A stretch of DNA of 64,000 nt, taken from Rhodococcoides kroppenstedtii (GTDB taxonomy: Bacteria > Actinomycetota > Actinomycetes > Mycobacteriales > Mycobacteriaceae). The notes beneath the pieces were generated by a model. That model was not told where the DNA came from. It saw only the letters and a program-made list of their open reading frames with translations, and ran no database searches. Within the stretch, counting starts at the first letter, position 1. Every line of letters starts with the position of its first letter. A program made the translations under genes and the position numbers. This document shows, piece after piece, positions 63,656-64,000 of the stretch. Location: contig NZ_FOJN01000004.1 of assembly GCF_900111805.1 (NCBI RefSeq), positions 246,727-310,726 of the forward strand, in the 5' to 3' direction.

Positions 63656-63904
63656 ATGGAATCAGTGGACAAGCCGTCCGGGTCGGGTTCGAAGAACTCG
63701 TCGCACGACGGAGGACCGGCCGTGGCCGGCACGCAATTCCTCACGGTGGCCGAAGTGGCGTCGTTGATGAGGGTGTCCAAGATGACCGTGTACCGCTTGG
63801 TGCACGGTGGCGAGCTGCCGGCCGTTCGGGTGGGCCGCTCGTTCCGAGTGCACGCGAAGGCGGTGCACGACTACTTGGAGACCTCCTACTTCGACGCCGG
63901 CTAG
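63656..63904 (+). CDS. BldC-like / excisionase-type DNA-binding protein (Rv0500A type)
   Basis: An 82-residue MerR-like winged-helix protein: FLTVAEVASLMRVSKMTVYR (residues about 33-52) is the helix-turn-helix, followed by ELPAVRVGRSFRVHAKAV. It resembles Streptomyces BldC and the small HTH protein next to mycobacterial proC. The ATG at 63656 follows GGAGG 12 bases upstream; the frame is open earlier, so a longer start is possible. An insertion sequence begins almost at its stop codon, but the conserved C-terminal ETSYFDAG is intact. Confidence 0.88.
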   Translation: MESVDKPSGSGSKNSSHDGGPAVAGTQFLTVAEVASLMRVSKMTVYRLVHGGELPAVRVGRSFRVHAKAVHDYLETSYFDAG

Positions 63905-63905
63905 G

Positions 63906-64000
63906 TGTAGTGACCTGACACGTTGTTCTCAGGCGGTCAGTCGGGTGATGGGTGGGTGTCCGCCGAGGGCGGAGTGGCCTCGTCGAGTGTTGTAGCGGAC
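63906..64000 (-). mobile_element. IS481-like insertion sequence, right end missing at window edge
   Basis: The sequence TGTAGTGACCTGACACGTTG, followed by TTCTCA, starting at about 63906, resembles the terminal inverted repeat of IS481-family elements. It directly precedes the C-terminal end of a transposase on the minus strand. The element therefore continues past the window. Its boundary lies one base after the BldC-like stop codon; the exact end depends on the unseen partner repeat. Confidence 0.75.
63929..64000 (-). CDS. IS481-family transposase, C-terminal fragment
   Basis: Reading from the window edge the minus strand encodes 23 residues, VRYNTRRGHSALGGHPPI then TRLTA and a stop. The Tyr-Asn-x-x-Arg-x-His-x-x-Leu-x-Gly pattern is the conserved end of the rve integrase domain in IS481/IS3-type transposases. 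The remainder lies beyond the window, so activity cannot be judged. Confidence 0.8.
   Translation of the reverse strand, partial: VRYNTRRGHSALGGHPPITRLTA

Noticed and set aside
1..64000. CRISPR arrays, tRNA or rRNA genes, riboswitches, prophage
   Set aside because: No regularly spaced repeats, cloverleaf or T-loop sequences, conserved RNA elements or phage genes seen on either strand.

Overview
The window is very GC-rich chromosomal DNA from a mycolic-acid-containing actinobacterium, most likely Rhodococcus or a close relative. Three things support this. The marker genes include mycothiol synthesis (mshA), an N-glycolyl-muramic-acid hydroxylase (namH), a complete Mce operon and F420-dependent enzyme families. 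The gene order follows a conserved M. tuberculosis block, recalled from memory as roughly Rv0462 to Rv0500A: lpd, CMD-family gene, ramB, aceA, fadB2; then HTH regulator, hbhA, DUF2516, deoC; then murB, L,D-transpeptidase, SDR, ROK, mshA, YbjN; then gpm, senX3, regX3, the Rv0495c-like gene, ppx, the Rv0497-like gene, the Rv0498-like gene, thioesterase, proC and the BldC-like gene. Finally, many start codons lie 6-9 nt after a TANNNT -10 element, as in leaderless actinobacterial genes.

Layout. 1-4.3 kb: tail of an unknown gene, M19-type dipeptidase, F420-type reductase, aldo/keto reductase, lpd. 4.3-9.2 kb: acetate and fatty-acid block, with CMD-family protein, RamB regulator divergent from isocitrate lyase, and 3-hydroxybutyryl-CoA dehydrogenase. 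9.4-17.9 kb: a complete Mce operon (two YrbE permeases, MceA-F, one Mce-associated protein) with almost every junction overlapping. 17.9-23.1 kb: methyltransferase, DoxX-like protein, Zn alcohol dehydrogenase, PPK2, and a SigF / anti-sigma / anti-anti-sigma module. 23.2-28.9 kb: HhH-PHP protein coupled to a GAF-GGDEF-EAL protein, small oxidoreductase, DJ-1/PfpI protein, two small ORFs, TetR regulator. 29-32 kb: DUF445 protein, then the regulator plus HbhA/lipid-droplet protein pair. 32-38.5 kb: MntH, a histidine-kinase-like protein without a phospho-acceptor His, hydrolase, purU, deoC, DUF2993 protein, orphan AbiEi-like protein. 38.5-44.3 kb: cell-wall block with two DUF2505 proteins, namH divergent from murB, and an L,D-transpeptidase lipoprotein. 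44.3-51.8 kb: SDR, TauD, ROK regulator (with an apparent frameshift), AlkB, hydrolase, mshA, YbjN. 52-55.2 kb: acyl-CoA ligase and type-B carboxylesterase. 55.3-63.9 kb: gpm, senX3-regX3, ppx and the ppx-proC run. From about 63,906 an IS481-like element runs off the window end.

How the genes fit together. The core is housekeeping: glyoxylate and fatty-acid use under RamB- and CRP-type control, lipid import by Mce, peptidoglycan precursor synthesis and modification, mycothiol, phosphate and polyphosphate handling (PPK2, SenX3-RegX3, PPX) and a SigF stress module. I found no CRISPR array, tRNA, rRNA, prophage or complete defence island. I did not find an obvious large undescribed system. The most interesting signals are regulatory (paired dyads at ramB-aceA, paired TGCTAGCA palindromes before the HbhA regulator, SigF promoters, a PHO-box-like repeat before senX3), the ROK frameshift, the pseudo-kinase, the PHP/EAL pair and the namH-murB adjacency.
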